From: Streptococcus sp. LPB0220
GTDB lineage: Bacteria; Bacillota; Bacilli; Lactobacillales; Streptococcaceae
Assembly (NCBI RefSeq): GCF_008727815.1
Contig: NZ_CP044230.1
Coordinates: 914,001 to 978,000, forward strand
Length of the DNA: 64,000 bases
Direction of reading: 5' to 3'
A model generated the notes under the pieces. The model worked only from the letters and a program-made list of their open reading frames with translations, did not search any database and was not told the origin of the DNA. The position numbers and the translations under genes were made by a program. Positions 1 to 11,515 of this stretch are shown piece after piece. Each line of letters begins with the position of its first letter. Positions within the stretch are counted from its first letter, which is position 1.

Positions 1-24
1 AAGAAATTATAGTGAGGTAAAGCA

Positions 25-732
25 ATGAAAGTGACAGTCGATCAAGCATTTTGGGATTTGTTCCCAACAGCTAGAATTACAGTGATGTCCTTGTATGGCA
101 TTGATAATACAGTAGATGAAGCCAAGGATCCTTATTTCAAAGAATTGTTGGACAAGGGTGCCAAGAGAGCATGGGAATTTATCGATGAAGAAAACTATAC
201 CCAGAGTGAGTTCGTTCAAGAGTGGCGCCAAGCTTTTAGCAAGTTCAAAACAAAAAAAGGAGCACGATCTTCCATCGAAGCACTCTTAAAACGGGTTCAT
301 CAGGGACGTGAATTTTATCCGATTAATCCCTTGGTTGATTTATACAATAGTGTGTCTATGGCTTATGCTCTTCCTTGTGGAGGAGAAGACATGGATAAAT
401 TAGTGGGTGGACTCTCTCTAGGACACGCGAAAGGAGGCGAACCGTTCTTTCCATTAGGGGCTGAAGAAGATGCGCCAGCTTTGGAAGGGGAGATCATCTA
501 CTATGACCAAGAAGGAGCCGTTTGTCGTTGCTTGAATTGGCGTGAGGCTCAAAGAACCATGCTAACTGAAGATACGAAGGATGCTATTTTGGTGATTGAA
601 GCTATCAATGAAGAGCAGGCCAAACGAGCACAAACAGCCATGCAGGAATTGAAAGATCTAGCCAAGGATTATTTTGGGGTCGAAGGAACGATCTATCAAT
701 TAAGTGTAGAGCATACAAGTATAGAAGTTTAA
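25..732 (+). CDS. B3/B4 tRNA-binding domain protein
   Basis: 235-residue soluble protein. The central and C-terminal part matches the B3/B4 domain known from the phenylalanyl-tRNA synthetase beta chain; free-standing copies are thought to act on mischarged tRNA or amino-acid adducts, but this is unproven. Visible hallmarks are the conserved stretch LSLGHAKGGEPF near residues 132-143 and the block ILVIEAIN near the C-terminus. The start ATG follows a GAGG ribosome site. It stands alone, ending at a hairpin shared with the convergent gtrA-like gene. Family assignment is fairly secure; substrate unknown. Confidence 0.8.
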   Translation: MKVTVDQAFWDLFPTARITVMSLYGIDNTVDEAKDPYFKELLDKGAKRAWEFIDEENYTQSEFVQEWRQAFSKFKTKKGARSSIEALLKRVHQGREFYPINPLVDLYNSVSMAYALPCGGEDMDKLVGGLSLGHAKGGEPFFPLGAEEDAPALEGEIIYYDQEGAVCRCLNWREAQRTMLTEDTKDAILVIEAINEEQAKRAQTAMQELKDLAKDYFGVEGTIYQLSVEHTSIEV

Positions 733-738
733 AATAAT

Positions 739-775
739 AAGGCTGAAACAATCGTTTCAAGCCTTATTTTTGTTT
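739..775. terminator. Bidirectional terminator
   Basis: AAGGCTGAAAC pairs with GTTTCAAGCCTT (one bulged base) and is followed by a T-rich run; the left side is A-rich, so it can serve both convergent genes. It overlaps the stop codon of the gtrA-like gene. Confidence 0.75.
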
Positions 776-1200
776 TTAAAGACAAAGAGTTTACTAAAGA
801 CGTAATTGAGGACCACAATGGCTACTTGTGCAAAGAGAGTTTCAATCAGATTGATCTGGCTTTTGTTATTGTGGACAAATTGCCCGATAATTCCTGGGAA
901 CTGCTTGACAAAAATCTCAGTCAAGGCCATGTCCAGTATAAATGTCCCAGATCGCGCAATTGCAAATCGGATCAAGCGCTGAAACCAGCCCTTTCTCTCT
1001 TGTTTAAAGACAATGGTATCGTTGGTCGCAAAGGCAAAGAGGATCCCAGCAATGTTTCCAATAGCTGTCGCTAATCGTTCATCACGAGACACATGATAGA
1101 TGAAAAGGCGGGTTCCGACGGAAACAATGGTTGTGGCTACTCCAAAAAAGAGATAGGATAAAATCTCATTATCAAAAAATTTTTTAATTAGTGTTTTCAT
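757..1200 (-). CDS. GtrA-family membrane protein
   Basis: 147 residues with four predicted membrane helices (about residues 14-36, 43-65, 73-95 and 118-140), the layout of the GtrA family. Members help move lipid-linked sugars for cell-surface glycan modification, often next to a glycosyltransferase. Here no glycosyltransferase is adjacent, so the substrate cannot be inferred. ATG start; convergent with the preceding gene. Confidence 0.85.
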   Translation of the reverse strand: MKTLIKKFFDNEILSYLFFGVATTIVSVGTRLFIYHVSRDERLATAIGNIAGILFAFATNDTIVFKQERKGWFQRLIRFAIARSGTFILDMALTEIFVKQFPGIIGQFVHNNKSQINLIETLFAQVAIVVLNYVFSKLFVFKNKNKA

Positions 1201-1230
1201 AAATTCAGTCTACCATAAAACCTCAAAATA

Positions 1231-1239
1231 TGCTATACT
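1231..1239 (+). promoter_or_regulatory. Extended -10 promoter for queT
   Basis: TGC-TATACT at 1231-1239 is an extended -10. There is no good -35, as is common for extended -10 promoters. Transcription would begin just before the P1 hairpin of the preQ1-II riboswitch. Confidence 0.7.
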
Positions 1240-1244
1240 TGAAA

Positions 1245-1329
1245 GGTTGAAGAAATCAAACCTTCAACCCTTGGTGCTTAAGATCCTTTCGCCAAGCATA
1301 TTACACGCGGGAAAACCGCTAAAGGAGAA
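1245..1329 (+). ncRNA. preQ1-II riboswitch
   Basis: P1 hairpin GGTTGAAG...CTTCAACC at 1245-1269 is followed by CTTGGTG...CGCCAAG (P2), the conserved CATATTACACGCGG block, ACCGC, and AAAGGAGAA overlapping the ribosome-binding site at 1321-1329. This is the layout of the preQ1-II (COG4708) riboswitch of Streptococcaceae, which hides the Shine-Dalgarno sequence when preQ1 is bound. The gene starts 4 bases downstream. Confidence 0.95.
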
Positions 1330-1332
1330 TAG

Positions 1333-1842
1333 ATGAAACAGTTAACTGCTCGTGATATGGCACAAATTGCCATTGTTGCTGCGATTTATATCGTATTGAC
1401 CATTACCCCACCTCTCAATGCTATGGCCTATTATGGCTATCAATTCCGTGTTTCGGAAATGATGAATTTCTTAGCCTTCTACAATAAGAAGTACTTGATT
1501 GGGGTGACGCTTGGTTGTATGATTGCTAACTTATTTAGTTTTGGATGGATTGATGTCTTTGTCGGTGGAGGTTCAACCTTTGTCTTCTTAGGACTTGGAC
1601 TCATTCTATTTGGTCGATTCAAAAACAAGTTCTTGTTTGACGGTCTTATTCGCTTGGACCATTTCTTGTTTGCGATTTTCTTTTCCATCTCCATGTTTAC
1701 GATTGCCTTGGAACTTTATTACCTTCAAGGACAACCATTCTTCTATAACTGGTTGACCATGGGATTGGGTGAATTCGCATCCTTGATTTTTGGAGCAATT
1801 GTGATCAATCAACTTTCTAAACGGATCGATTTTACAAAATAA
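1333..1842 (+). CDS. queT: QueT-family queuosine precursor transporter
   Basis: 169-residue hydrophobic protein with about six membrane helices, matching the QueT substrate-binding (S) subunits of energy-coupling-factor transporters. It would import preQ1 or a related queuosine precursor for tRNA modification. The assignment rests on the protein pattern (N-terminal AQIAIVAAIYIVLT and GYQFRVSE motif) and on the preQ1-II riboswitch directly upstream, which represses translation when preQ1 is plentiful. ATG start follows AAAGGAG, which is part of the riboswitch. Single-gene unit ending at its own terminator. Confidence 0.93.
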   Translation: MKQLTARDMAQIAIVAAIYIVLTITPPLNAMAYYGYQFRVSEMMNFLAFYNKKYLIGVTLGCMIANLFSFGWIDVFVGGGSTFVFLGLGLILFGRFKNKFLFDGLIRLDHFLFAIFFSISMFTIALELYYLQGQPFFYNWLTMGLGEFASLIFGAIVINQLSKRIDFTK

Positions 1843-1843
1843 G

Positions 1844-1870
1844 AAAAAGGAGCTTTGGCTCCTTTTTTTA
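1844..1870 (+). terminator. Terminator of queT
   Basis: AAAAAGGAGC-TTTG-GCTCC followed by seven T. Confidence 0.9.
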
Positions 1871-1910
1871 ATGCTAAGAATGCAGTAAATTCAAGGCTAA
1901 ATTAAGATTT

Positions 1911-1916
1911 TATGAT
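1911..1916 (+). promoter_or_regulatory. Putative -10 of ligA
   Basis: TATGAT lies 11 bases before the ligA ATG. A start point about 7 bases downstream would leave a leader of only 4-6 bases, and there is no Shine-Dalgarno sequence before the ATG. Confidence 0.5.
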
Positions 1917-1918
1917 AA

Positions 1919-3886
<1,968 letters not shown>

Positions 3887-3895
3887 AGGATCTTT

Positions 3896-4858
3896 ATGGT
3901 AGAACGAATCAAAAAAGCCCGTTTAATTTATAATCCGACCTCTGGGCAAGAAATTATCAAGAAAAATATTGCGGAAGTCTTGGACGTACTCGAAGACGTG
4001 GGCTATGAAACCAGCGCTTATCAAACGACTCCAGAACCATTTTCTGCCCAAAATGAAGCAGAAAGAGCCGCTAAAGCAGGCTTTGATTTAATCATTGCTG
4101 CTGGTGGAGATGGTACGATTAACGAAGTGGTCAATGGGGTTGCAGGTCTGGAAAATCGTCCACAGATGGCCTTTATCCCGACCGGTACCACCAATGACTA
4201 TGCGCGTGCCTTGAAGATCCCGATGGGCGATCCTGTGGCAGCTGCCCGCATTATCGAAAAGAATCAAACCATTCAGATGGATATTGGTCGTGCCTATGGT
4301 AGTAAGTATTTCATCAATATTGCTGCAGCAGGAACCATGACAGAATTGACCTTCAGTGTTCCAAGTAGTGTTAAATCTCGCTTGGGTTACTTTGCCTATG
4401 TGGCAGAAGCTGCTAAAATGTTGCCACGAAACAAGGCTCGAAAGGTGCGGATTGAGCACGACAATGGTGTCTTTGAAGGGCCAGCGTCTATGATTTTTGT
4501 AGCCTTGACCAACTCGATTGCTGGTTTTGAAAGTGTCGCGCCAGATGCTAAGCTTGATGATGGGAACTTTACCTTGATTATCGTAAAAACTGCTAAGCTC
4601 TTTAACATGTTGTCCCTGATGATTCAGGCCATTAATGGAGGCAAGCATGTGCACGATGAAAATGTAGAATATCTCAAGACCAAGAAGTTGACGATCGAAA
4701 TGCTAGGGAAAAATGCTCAACCATTCCGCATCAATCTAGATGGGGAATACGGGGGAGATACGCCGGTTGAATTGGAAGTCTTCCATAATCACTTGGAATT
4801 CTTTGCAAATATTGATGAAATCAACAACGATGCTTTGGTTCACCCATCTGAAGAGTAA
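3896..4858 (+). CDS. dagK: Diacylglycerol/lipid kinase
   Basis: 320 residues of the YegS/DgkB lipid kinase family. The nucleotide-binding motif GGDGTINEV sits near residues 66-74, followed by the PTGTTNDYAR block. The enzyme phosphorylates diacylglycerol to phosphatidic acid at the membrane face. In Firmicutes it recycles the diacylglycerol released when lipoteichoic acid is polymerised, which fits the presence of ltaS 2.4 kb away. It starts 9 bases after ligA with GAGG upstream of the ATG, so it is probably translated from the ligA transcript. Confidence 0.93.
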   Translation: MVERIKKARLIYNPTSGQEIIKKNIAEVLDVLEDVGYETSAYQTTPEPFSAQNEAERAAKAGFDLIIAAGGDGTINEVVNGVAGLENRPQMAFIPTGTTNDYARALKIPMGDPVAAARIIEKNQTIQMDIGRAYGSKYFINIAAAGTMTELTFSVPSSVKSRLGYFAYVAEAAKMLPRNKARKVRIEHDNGVFEGPASMIFVALTNSIAGFESVAPDAKLDDGNFTLIIVKTAKLFNMLSLMIQAINGGKHVHDENVEYLKTKKLTIEMLGKNAQPFRINLDGEYGGDTPVELEVFHNHLEFFANIDEINNDALVHPSEE

Positions 4859-4935
4859 AAACAATAGTTGGAGTCATGTACGTGTTTTACAAGCGGATGG
4901 TTCCTTCGGTATTAAATTGGAAATAGGAAAATGTT

Positions 4936-7233
4936 ATGCGACAATACCATGTAAAGCTTCATTTTCATAAGCAAAAAGGAAATTATTTTGCCTATGATAT
5001 GTGGCAGTGGCAGGATCAAGTAGAAGGAAAATCAGTCTCTTTCTCCAAGTTGGATTATTTTGGAGTAGAGGGAAATCTGGTATACGAGAGTGAGGATACC
5101 TTGAACCGGGGCCATGTCCTGGTTAAAGAAGGGGATTGGCTCACTAAGACCCGGGACTTTGAAATCGAACTTTTACCAGAAGGGCATGTTCGAGAAGTGT
5201 GGATTCTTGATGGAGACGATACAGTCTATTATTCTTTGCAAGCTGCTTTGACGAGTCATGCATACAGCCATCGTCAGCCTCATGCCTATGACATGGCGAT
5301 GCGCCCTAGAGAGTTTGATGCTAAATGGGCGTATCAAGGATGGCTCGGTCATCGGGAGGAAGAAGGGGAGCATTGCTTTAAACTATGGGCTCCTACTGCC
5401 AAGAAAGTTGAATTGTTGCTTTATCAATCAACCGAGCTGGATGCGCCTATCTGGAAGAGCATGCCGATGACACGTGGCAAACAAGAGTCTAGCTACCACC
5501 CAGAAAATACTCAAGGTGTTTGGATTTTAGATTTTTTAGGAAATTTAAGTGGCATGGCTTATCAATATCGTGTCCATTTTGAACACCATACTCAAGTGAC
5601 GCGCGATCCTTATAGTATTGCAACGACAGCGGACGGGATGCGCTCTGCCATTCTTTCAAGAGCAGATCGTCAGTTTGATTGGGGTCCTAAAAAAGGAGCC
5701 GATGCGACTCCTTGGCGTTTGGACAATCCTTGTCAAGCAGTGATTTATGAGATGCACCTTCGGGATTTGACCAAGTCACCGACATCAGGTGTAGACGAAG
5801 TCCTGCGTGGAACCTATCTGGGGGCTTGCCAAGAAGGAACCGTCAATAGCCATGGCGATGCAACTGCCTTTGATTATATCCGTCAGTTAGGGGTCAATGT
5901 CGTGCAACTGCAGCCCATCTCTGATCGCTTTAAACAGTACGACGATGAAGGCCAGGTGACCTACAATTGGGGCTACGACGTTCAGAATTATTCTGCACCA
6001 GAAACTAGCTTTTCAACGGATCCATCCAATCCGAAACAAACCATGAAAGAGCTCAAAACCATGATCCGGGCTTATCATGAGGCAGGAATTTCTGTGGTCT
6101 TGGATGTGGTCTACAATCATATCTATTCGACCGAACATGGTCCTTTCCAAAATACAGTGCCCGATTATTATTACCGGATGGAGCCAGATGGTCGCTTCCA
6201 AAATGGGACAGGTGTTGGGAATGAAACGGCTAGTGAGAATGAAATGTACCGCAAGTACATGATTGATTCCCTCACGCATTGGGTCAAAGAGTACCAGATC
6301 GATGGCTTCCGCTTTGATTTGATGGGGATTCACGATGTAAGGACGATGAATGTTATTCGGGAGGCAATGGACGCTCTGGATCCTCGGATTCTTCTTTACG
6401 GAGAAGGTTGGGACATGGGAACAGGTCTCGCCCCAGAGGACAAGGCTAAGAAGGACAATGCAGCGCAATTGCCAAGAATTGGATTCTTTAATGATACGGA
6501 GCGCGATGCCATTAAAGGGGCTGAGGTTTATGGTTCCATCAAACGTGGCTTTGTCAGCCGAAAATCGACGGAGAATATCGTTGCCCGTGCTGTTCTAGGT
6601 AGTGCAGAGCTTGGCAATTATTTAAGTCCCAATCAGGTCTTGAATTATGTGGAGGCTCATGATAATTATAATCTCTATGACTTGCTTCAGACCCTTCATC
6701 CGAATGTAGAAGTAGCAGGATTGGTCAAGCGCTCAGAGTTGGCTACGGCCATGAATCTGCTCTTTCAGGGCATGGCCTTCATGCAATTGGGTCAAGAGTT
6801 TATGCGGACCAAATTGGTAGCGACAGGTCCTGATGGAGAAATCACACCTTTGGATCGTGAACGGGCCATGAATTCCTACAATGCTCCAGATTTTGTGAAT
6901 CAGGTCAACTGGGATCTGGTCAGTCAGAACAAGGAATCAATTGCCTATATCCGAAGCTTGATCGCCTTGAAGACAAGTCTTCCTGTCTTAGGGCTTGAAA
7001 GCTATGATAAAATCTACCAACAAGTCTTTATTCAATCTGCAACTGATACCAGTGGCCTTGTCATCTATGAATTAACAGGAGACAAGAAGTACTTGGTCAT
7101 CTTCAACGCCAGCGGACTTCCTTACTACCTCCAAAATTCAAATAAATTGAAATTGATGGCTGGGAATAGTCGTCATAAACGACCATTCTACGTGGAGAAT
7201 TTAACAGCTTCTGTTTTTGAAGTCCTAGACTAA
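4936..7233 (+). CDS. pulA: Type I pullulanase (cytoplasmic)
   Basis: 765-residue GH13 enzyme without signal peptide or LPXTG anchor, so it acts in the cytoplasm on glycogen or imported branched maltodextrins by cleaving alpha-1,6 links. N-terminal starch-binding-like domain, CBM48 (about residues 140-230), then the catalytic barrel. The type I signature YNWGYDV is present (about 337-343); the catalytic triad is D461 (GFRFDLMG), E490 (LYGEGWD) and D576 (EAHDNYN). It ends in a bidirectional terminator shared with ltaS. Weak ribosome site TAGGAAAA upstream of the ATG. Confidence 0.96.
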   Translation: MRQYHVKLHFHKQKGNYFAYDMWQWQDQVEGKSVSFSKLDYFGVEGNLVYESEDTLNRGHVLVKEGDWLTKTRDFEIELLPEGHVREVWILDGDDTVYYSLQAALTSHAYSHRQPHAYDMAMRPREFDAKWAYQGWLGHREEEGEHCFKLWAPTAKKVELLLYQSTELDAPIWKSMPMTRGKQESSYHPENTQGVWILDFLGNLSGMAYQYRVHFEHHTQVTRDPYSIATTADGMRSAILSRADRQFDWGPKKGADATPWRLDNPCQAVIYEMHLRDLTKSPTSGVDEVLRGTYLGACQEGTVNSHGDATAFDYIRQLGVNVVQLQPISDRFKQYDDEGQVTYNWGYDVQNYSAPETSFSTDPSNPKQTMKELKTMIRAYHEAGISVVLDVVYNHIYSTEHGPFQNTVPDYYYRMEPDGRFQNGTGVGNETASENEMYRKYMIDSLTHWVKEYQIDGFRFDLMGIHDVRTMNVIREAMDALDPRILLYGEGWDMGTGLAPEDKAKKDNAAQLPRIGFFNDTERDAIKGAEVYGSIKRGFVSRKSTENIVARAVLGSAELGNYLSPNQVLNYVEAHDNYNLYDLLQTLHPNVEVAGLVKRSELATAMNLLFQGMAFMQLGQEFMRTKLVATGPDGEITPLDRERAMNSYNAPDFVNQVNWDLVSQNKESIAYIRSLIALKTSLPVLGLESYDKIYQQVFIQSATDTSGLVIYELTGDKKYLVIFNASGLPYYLQNSNKLKLMAGNSRHKRPFYVENLTASVFEVLD

Positions 7234-7255
7234 GTTCTTTTTAAAGAAATCATAA

Positions 7256-7290
7256 AATCCCTGAGTTTTTAAACTCAGGGATTCTTTTTA
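7256..7290. terminator. Bidirectional terminator pulA/ltaS
   Basis: AATCCCTGAGTTT-TT-AAACTCAGGGATT, a perfect 13-bp stem, with T-rich tail on the right and A-rich on the left. Confidence 0.9.
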
Positions 7291-9447
7291 TTTAGAAGAA
7301 CTGCTACTGGTCTCTGTTGAGGAAGAACTATCGTCTTCTGGGTGCAATTCTTTATAAGTTGGTGCTTTGAAGAGATCAACGGTGGACTGGTTGCCACGTT
7401 GGTTATAAAGGCTGGTTGATTTGTCACCTTTTTCCTTTTCAATCTTCTTCAATGCCTTGAAGGAATTGGTGTAGGAATAATCATCTGGATTGACTTTTCC
7501 AAGATCATTGCCCTTGAAGAAGCGAAGGAGATCACCGGTCTGGATGCTATCGCTAATCTTCAATTGCAGGTTAGCAGCTTCCCTGATCTTGTCCAGTTCT
7601 TCCTTGGTTTTTTCGTCTGGGTTCGTGATTTCCTCACCTGTTTTGGTGTAATAGGTCCGGCCACTATAGCTCGTATACTCTGGAGTAACAAAGTAGTTAG
7701 CGGAGCGGAAGGCGACGATTTGATCATGTTCTGGAGAGAGCATATCTTGACCAACTTGGAGGAATTTGTTGGATTCAATACCTAACAAATGTTCCAAGGT
7801 TGGGAGCATATCAATTTCGCCACCATAGGTATCAATGATGCCACCCTTATCCATACCTGGAATGACTACCATATAAGGTACGCGTTGCAACATGGCATTG
7901 TCATAGCTTGACCACGTTTCAGAGTTCTTACCAAGTAGAGGAGCAAGAGCTGGGTTGCGGGAGTTTGAAATTCCGTAGTGGTCCCCATAGAGAACGATGA
8001 TGGAATTTTTGTAAAGACCAGATTCTTTCAGGTAATCAAAGAAGGCCTTGATCGAAGAATCTAGGTAGTTAGCGGTCGCAAAGTAGCCATTGATGGTTTC
8101 GTCCTGTGTTTTAGCTAGTGGGAATCCAAGATCATCTCCCGACAAGCTGGTCGTATAAGGATAGTGGTTTGAAACCGTAATGAACTTCGTATAGAAAGGC
8201 TGTTGCAATCTTTCAAGGTATTTAATGGAATCCTTGAGCATGTATTTGTCATTAAGACCATACTGGAAGGAATTGCTGCTGTTTTGTTTGGTGAAGTAGC
8301 TAGCATCAAAGAAGTAATTGTAGCCCCATTGTTTATAGGCGGTATTTCGGTTCCAGAAACTTCCAGCATTCCCGTGGAAAACAGCACTCGAGTTGTAACC
8401 ATTTTTTGAAAGAATAAATGGTGCAGCCTGTTGGGTATTGGTTCCACCATAGTTCACCATAAAGGAACCTTGGTTGAGTCCGAAGAGGCCTGTTTCAATC
8501 ATGGTCTCAGCATCGGACGTTTTCCCTGCCTTGACTTGGTTAAAGACGTTTGAAAAGGCAAAGGTTTCCTTCGAGTGGTAAAGTGAATTTAAGAAAGGTG
8601 TCACTTCATATTCTTTATCGTCTACTTTCAACTTGTAATCGATCAAGAATTGTTGGAAACTTTCCAAGTGAATGTAGATGACGTTACGGCCTTTTGCCAT
8701 TCCAAAGTACTCAGGATTGGGCTTGGCATAATGCTGTTGGATATATTCTTCTACCGGCTTTAGATCTGCTTCGGACGCTTTGGAACGTTCTTTGTTGGCA
8801 GCATAGGTCTGATTAGCACTGTAACCTAGAAAGGCTGGTAAGCCTAGGGCACGAACGACATAGTAGTTTGAGAACCCACGAGTCAAGAGCTCAGGTCGGT
8901 CAATTTCTGCGAGGAAAAGGTTAGCCGAAAAGAGCATAGCTGATAAAGAGGTAACCGCAAAACTAGCTCGTTTATTGAAGGGACGATTGTCCATTCGAAT
9001 CCATTTCTTAAAGAAGAAGAAAGCTAGAATAGGGAAATCTAGAATGTAGATCACATCCCAAGGTCGGAACAATTCTAAAGCAGCAGCTCCGAGACCGGCA
9101 GAAACCTTGCTGGAAGCCAACATGGTATTGACCGTTACGAAGTCTGTAAACTCTCGATAATAGATGGAGTTGGAAATCAACCAAATAAATAAGAGAAGGT
9201 AGATCCCAAAGGCCAAACTATAAAAGAGCTTGGTTCGTTTGATATAAAGTGCAAGACCAATGAAGAGCAGACTGATCGGCAATGGGTTGATCACTGCTAG
9301 AAAAATCTGATACGGTCCCTGAATGTCTAAATTAAAATCAACTGAATAGGCCCACATGGTTTTGAACCAGTAGAGCAACAGAAGGGTCAAGACAAATCCT
9401 AGTCTGGTACTCATGAAATTGAGTATCGAATTCGTAATTTTTTTCAC
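7288..9447 (-). CDS. ltaS: Lipoteichoic acid synthase
   Basis: 719-residue membrane enzyme of the LtaS/sulfatase superfamily. Five membrane helices occupy roughly residues 14-185, followed by an extracellular catalytic domain: metal ligand E262 (HLESFQ), catalytic threonine T310 (GKTSDAE), and the YGDHYG metal-binding motif. It transfers glycerol phosphate from phosphatidylglycerol onto the growing chain and releases diacylglycerol. The C-terminus is a low-complexity serine-rich tail (SSSSTETSSSSSK). The start is GTG, 9 bases after an AAGGAAG ribosome site on the minus strand. A minus-strand extended -10 TGG-TATACT lies at 9493-9501. Confidence 0.93.
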   Translation of the reverse strand: MKKITNSILNFMSTRLGFVLTLLLLYWFKTMWAYSVDFNLDIQGPYQIFLAVINPLPISLLFIGLALYIKRTKLFYSLAFGIYLLLFIWLISNSIYYREFTDFVTVNTMLASSKVSAGLGAAALELFRPWDVIYILDFPILAFFFFKKWIRMDNRPFNKRASFAVTSLSAMLFSANLFLAEIDRPELLTRGFSNYYVVRALGLPAFLGYSANQTYAANKERSKASEADLKPVEEYIQQHYAKPNPEYFGMAKGRNVIYIHLESFQQFLIDYKLKVDDKEYEVTPFLNSLYHSKETFAFSNVFNQVKAGKTSDAETMIETGLFGLNQGSFMVNYGGTNTQQAAPFILSKNGYNSSAVFHGNAGSFWNRNTAYKQWGYNYFFDASYFTKQNSSNSFQYGLNDKYMLKDSIKYLERLQQPFYTKFITVSNHYPYTTSLSGDDLGFPLAKTQDETINGYFATANYLDSSIKAFFDYLKESGLYKNSIIVLYGDHYGISNSRNPALAPLLGKNSETWSSYDNAMLQRVPYMVVIPGMDKGGIIDTYGGEIDMLPTLEHLLGIESNKFLQVGQDMLSPEHDQIVAFRSANYFVTPEYTSYSGRTYYTKTGEEITNPDEKTKEELDKIREAANLQLKISDSIQTGDLLRFFKGNDLGKVNPDDYSYTNSFKALKKIEKEKGDKSTSLYNQRGNQSTVDLFKAPTYKELHPEDDSSSSTETSSSSSK

Positions 9448-9641
9448 AAAATGTTACTTCCTTGTCTTATTTCCTAAAAATTTTCATATACAAGTATACC
9501 ACAATTTTATGGAGAAAGAAAAAAATGACTGTAAAGGAGAGGAAAGAAATAGGAAAGATCCGGCATTTTATATCATTTGAAGCTAAATGATGAAAGCTAG
9601 GATAAAACGGTAAAAAAAGTTCCAGTAAATAAAGCCTCTCT

Positions 9642-9670
9642 TTGTGAAAACTGCAGACTTTTGCTATAAT
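9642..9670 (+). promoter_or_regulatory. Promoter of rlmI-aroD-aroE
   Basis: TTGTGA (9642-9647), 17-base spacer, TATAAT (9665-9670) with extended TGC. The expected start point (9676-9678) falls on the ATG at 9678, so the mRNA may be leaderless. Confidence 0.8.
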
Positions 9671-9677
9671 AGAGGAT

Positions 9678-10841
9678 ATGAAAAAACTCACAGTCAGTCG
9701 CCAAGTCGCAACAAAAATCAAACAAGGACAATCCCTTCTTGAAAAGCAAGATTTTGACTCACTTCCCGCTTTGGATCAAGCGGTTCAATTGCTTTCAGGA
9801 GATGGACAATCCCTCGGGGTCGGATACTTATCTGAACAAAATAAAGGGATTGGATGGTTTGTTTCACAAGAGTTGGTCGCTTTTGATCAAGACTTTTTTA
9901 AAAAGCTTTTCATCAAAGCCAAGCAATACCGTCGTTCTTATTATGCGGATGAAACGACGACAGCCTTTCGTCTTTTTAACCAAGAGGGAGATGGTTTTGG
10001 TGGCTTCACGGTTGACTTGTATGGTGAGTTTGTTGTCTTTTCTTGGTACAATCCCTTCGTATTTCAGATCAAGGAAACCATTCTAGCGGCCTTTCAAGAA
10101 GCTTTTTCAGAAGTCCGAGGTGGCTATGAAAAGATTCGCTTTAAAGGCTTGGACTATGAATCGGCTCATGTCTATGGAGAAGAAGCTCCGCAAGAATTTT
10201 TGATTCTTGAAAATGGGGTCTCTTACCAAGTCTTTCTCAATGATGGCTTGATGACGGGGATTTTTTTGGATCAGCATGAAGTTCGAGGTAGCTTGGTAGA
10301 GGGCTTAGCAGCTGGCAAGTCCTTGCTCAATATGTTCTCCTATACGGCGGCCTTCTCTGTGGCTGCGGCAATGGGTGGAGCAGTTGAGACAACATCGGTC
10401 GATCTGGCTAAGAGAAGTAGAGAACTATCAGAAGCGCATTTTGTGGCAAATGGCTTGGCGTTGGATGCTCATCGTTTTGTCGTGATGGATGTCTTTGACT
10501 ATTACAAATATGCCAAACGCCATGACCTAAGCTATGATGTGATCGTGCTTGATCCGCCTAGCTTTGCGCGGAATAAAAAACGGACATTTTCAGTCGCTAA
10601 AGATTACCATCGATTGGTCAGCGAGGCACTCGAGATTTTAAATCCAGGTGGGATCTTGATTCTCAGTACCAATGCGGCAAATGTGAACAAAGAAAAATTT
10701 AAAAAACAAATCGAAAAGGGATTTCAAGGCCGTAAGCATCGCTATCTAGCGGAATACGGACTTCCGGGAGATTTTCGATGGAACAAGAAAGAAGAAAGTA
10801 GTAATTACTTAAAAGTATTTACGATTAGGGTGGATGTATGA
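9678..10841 (+). CDS. rlmI: 23S rRNA m5C methyltransferase, RlmI family
   Basis: 387-residue class I SAM methyltransferase. N-terminal PUA-like region (about 1-80), then the Rossmann domain with a [18 protein letters not shown]-binding loop and the [10 protein letters not shown] motif. Relatives methylate C1962 of 23S rRNA. It is the first gene of a unit with aroD and aroE: its stop overlaps the aroD ATG by 4 bases (ATGA). The ATG sits almost at the predicted transcription start, so translation may be leaderless. Target position in this species is inferred from the family only. Confidence 0.88.
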   Translation: MKKLTVSRQVATKIKQGQSLLEKQDFDSLPALDQAVQLLSGDGQSLGVGYLSEQNKGIGWFVSQELVAFDQDFFKKLFIKAKQYRRSYYADETTTAFRLFNQEGDGFGGFTVDLYGEFVVFSWYNPFVFQIKETILAAFQEAFSEVRGGYEKIRFKGLDYESAHVYGEEAPQEFLILENGVSYQVFLNDGLMTGIFLDQHEVRGSLVEGLAAGKSLLNMFSYTAAFSVAAAMGGAVETTSVDLAKRSRELSEAHFVANGLALDAHRFVVMDVFDYYKYAKRHDLSYDVIVLDPPSFARNKKRTFSVAKDYHRLVSEALEILNPGGILILSTNAANVNKEKFKKQIEKGFQGRKHRYLAEYGLPGDFRWNKKEESSNYLKVFTIRVDV

Positions 10842-11515
10842 AATTAGTTGTTTCGATTATGCCTCGCTCCTTAGAAGAGGCGCAACAACTAGATAGTTCG
10901 CGTTACGAGGATGCAGATGTTATTGAGTGGCGTGCGGACTTTTTAGAAAAAAGCGAGATCTTAACCGTTGCTCCTGCAGTTTTTGAGAAATTTGCTGGAC
11001 GCGAGATTTTATTCACCTTGCGGACTCGAGCTGAAGGTGGAGAGATGGAGCTGACTAATGAAGAATATGTTGGAATCCTGAAAGATATTCAATCCATCTA
11101 TCATCCGGATTATATCGATTTCGAGTATTATAGTCACCGTGAAGTCTTTGAAGAGATGTTGGAATTTTCAAATCTTGTTCTCAGCTACCATAACTTCCAA
11201 GAAACTCCGGAAAATATGATGGAGATCTTATCGGAATTGACCAGCTTTTCTCCAAAATTAGTCAAAGTATCTGTCATGGCCCACAATGAACAAGATGTTC
11301 TTGACTTGATGAATTATACGCGTGGTTTCAAGACACTGAACCCTGAGCAAGAATATGTAACCATTTCCATGGGCAAGGTCGGGAAGATTTCGCGCTTGAC
11401 AGCTGATTTGACAGGTTCTTCCTGGTCTTATGCTAGAGTCGGAGATGAAAGTGCCCCAGGTCAAATTCCTCTTGAAAATATGAGAAGAATTCGGGAGTTA
11501 TTAAATGAAGATTGA
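10838..11515 (+). CDS. aroD: 3-dehydroquinate dehydratase, type I
   Basis: 225 residues, the length of type I AroD. It dehydrates 3-dehydroquinate to 3-dehydroshikimate via a Schiff-base lysine (KVSVMAH region near residue 146) with histidine in LSYHNFQ. The N-terminal block [10 protein letters not shown] is typical. It overlaps rlmI by 4 bases and aroE by 11, so the three are translationally coupled. Confidence 0.97.
   Translation: MKLVVSIMPRSLEEAQQLDSSRYEDADVIEWRADFLEKSEILTVAPAVFEKFAGREILFTLRTRAEGGEMELTNEEYVGILKDIQSIYHPDYIDFEYYSHREVFEEMLEFSNLVLSYHNFQETPENMMEILSELTSFSPKLVKVSVMAHNEQDVLDLMNYTRGFKTLNPEQEYVTISMGKVGKISRLTADLTGSSWSYARVGDESAPGQIPLENMRRIRELLNED

Noticed and set aside
4088..4654. 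Long open frame on the minus strand across the lipid kinase gene
   Set aside because: Opposite-strand shadow of a well-supported gene; no ribosome site and no recognisable product.
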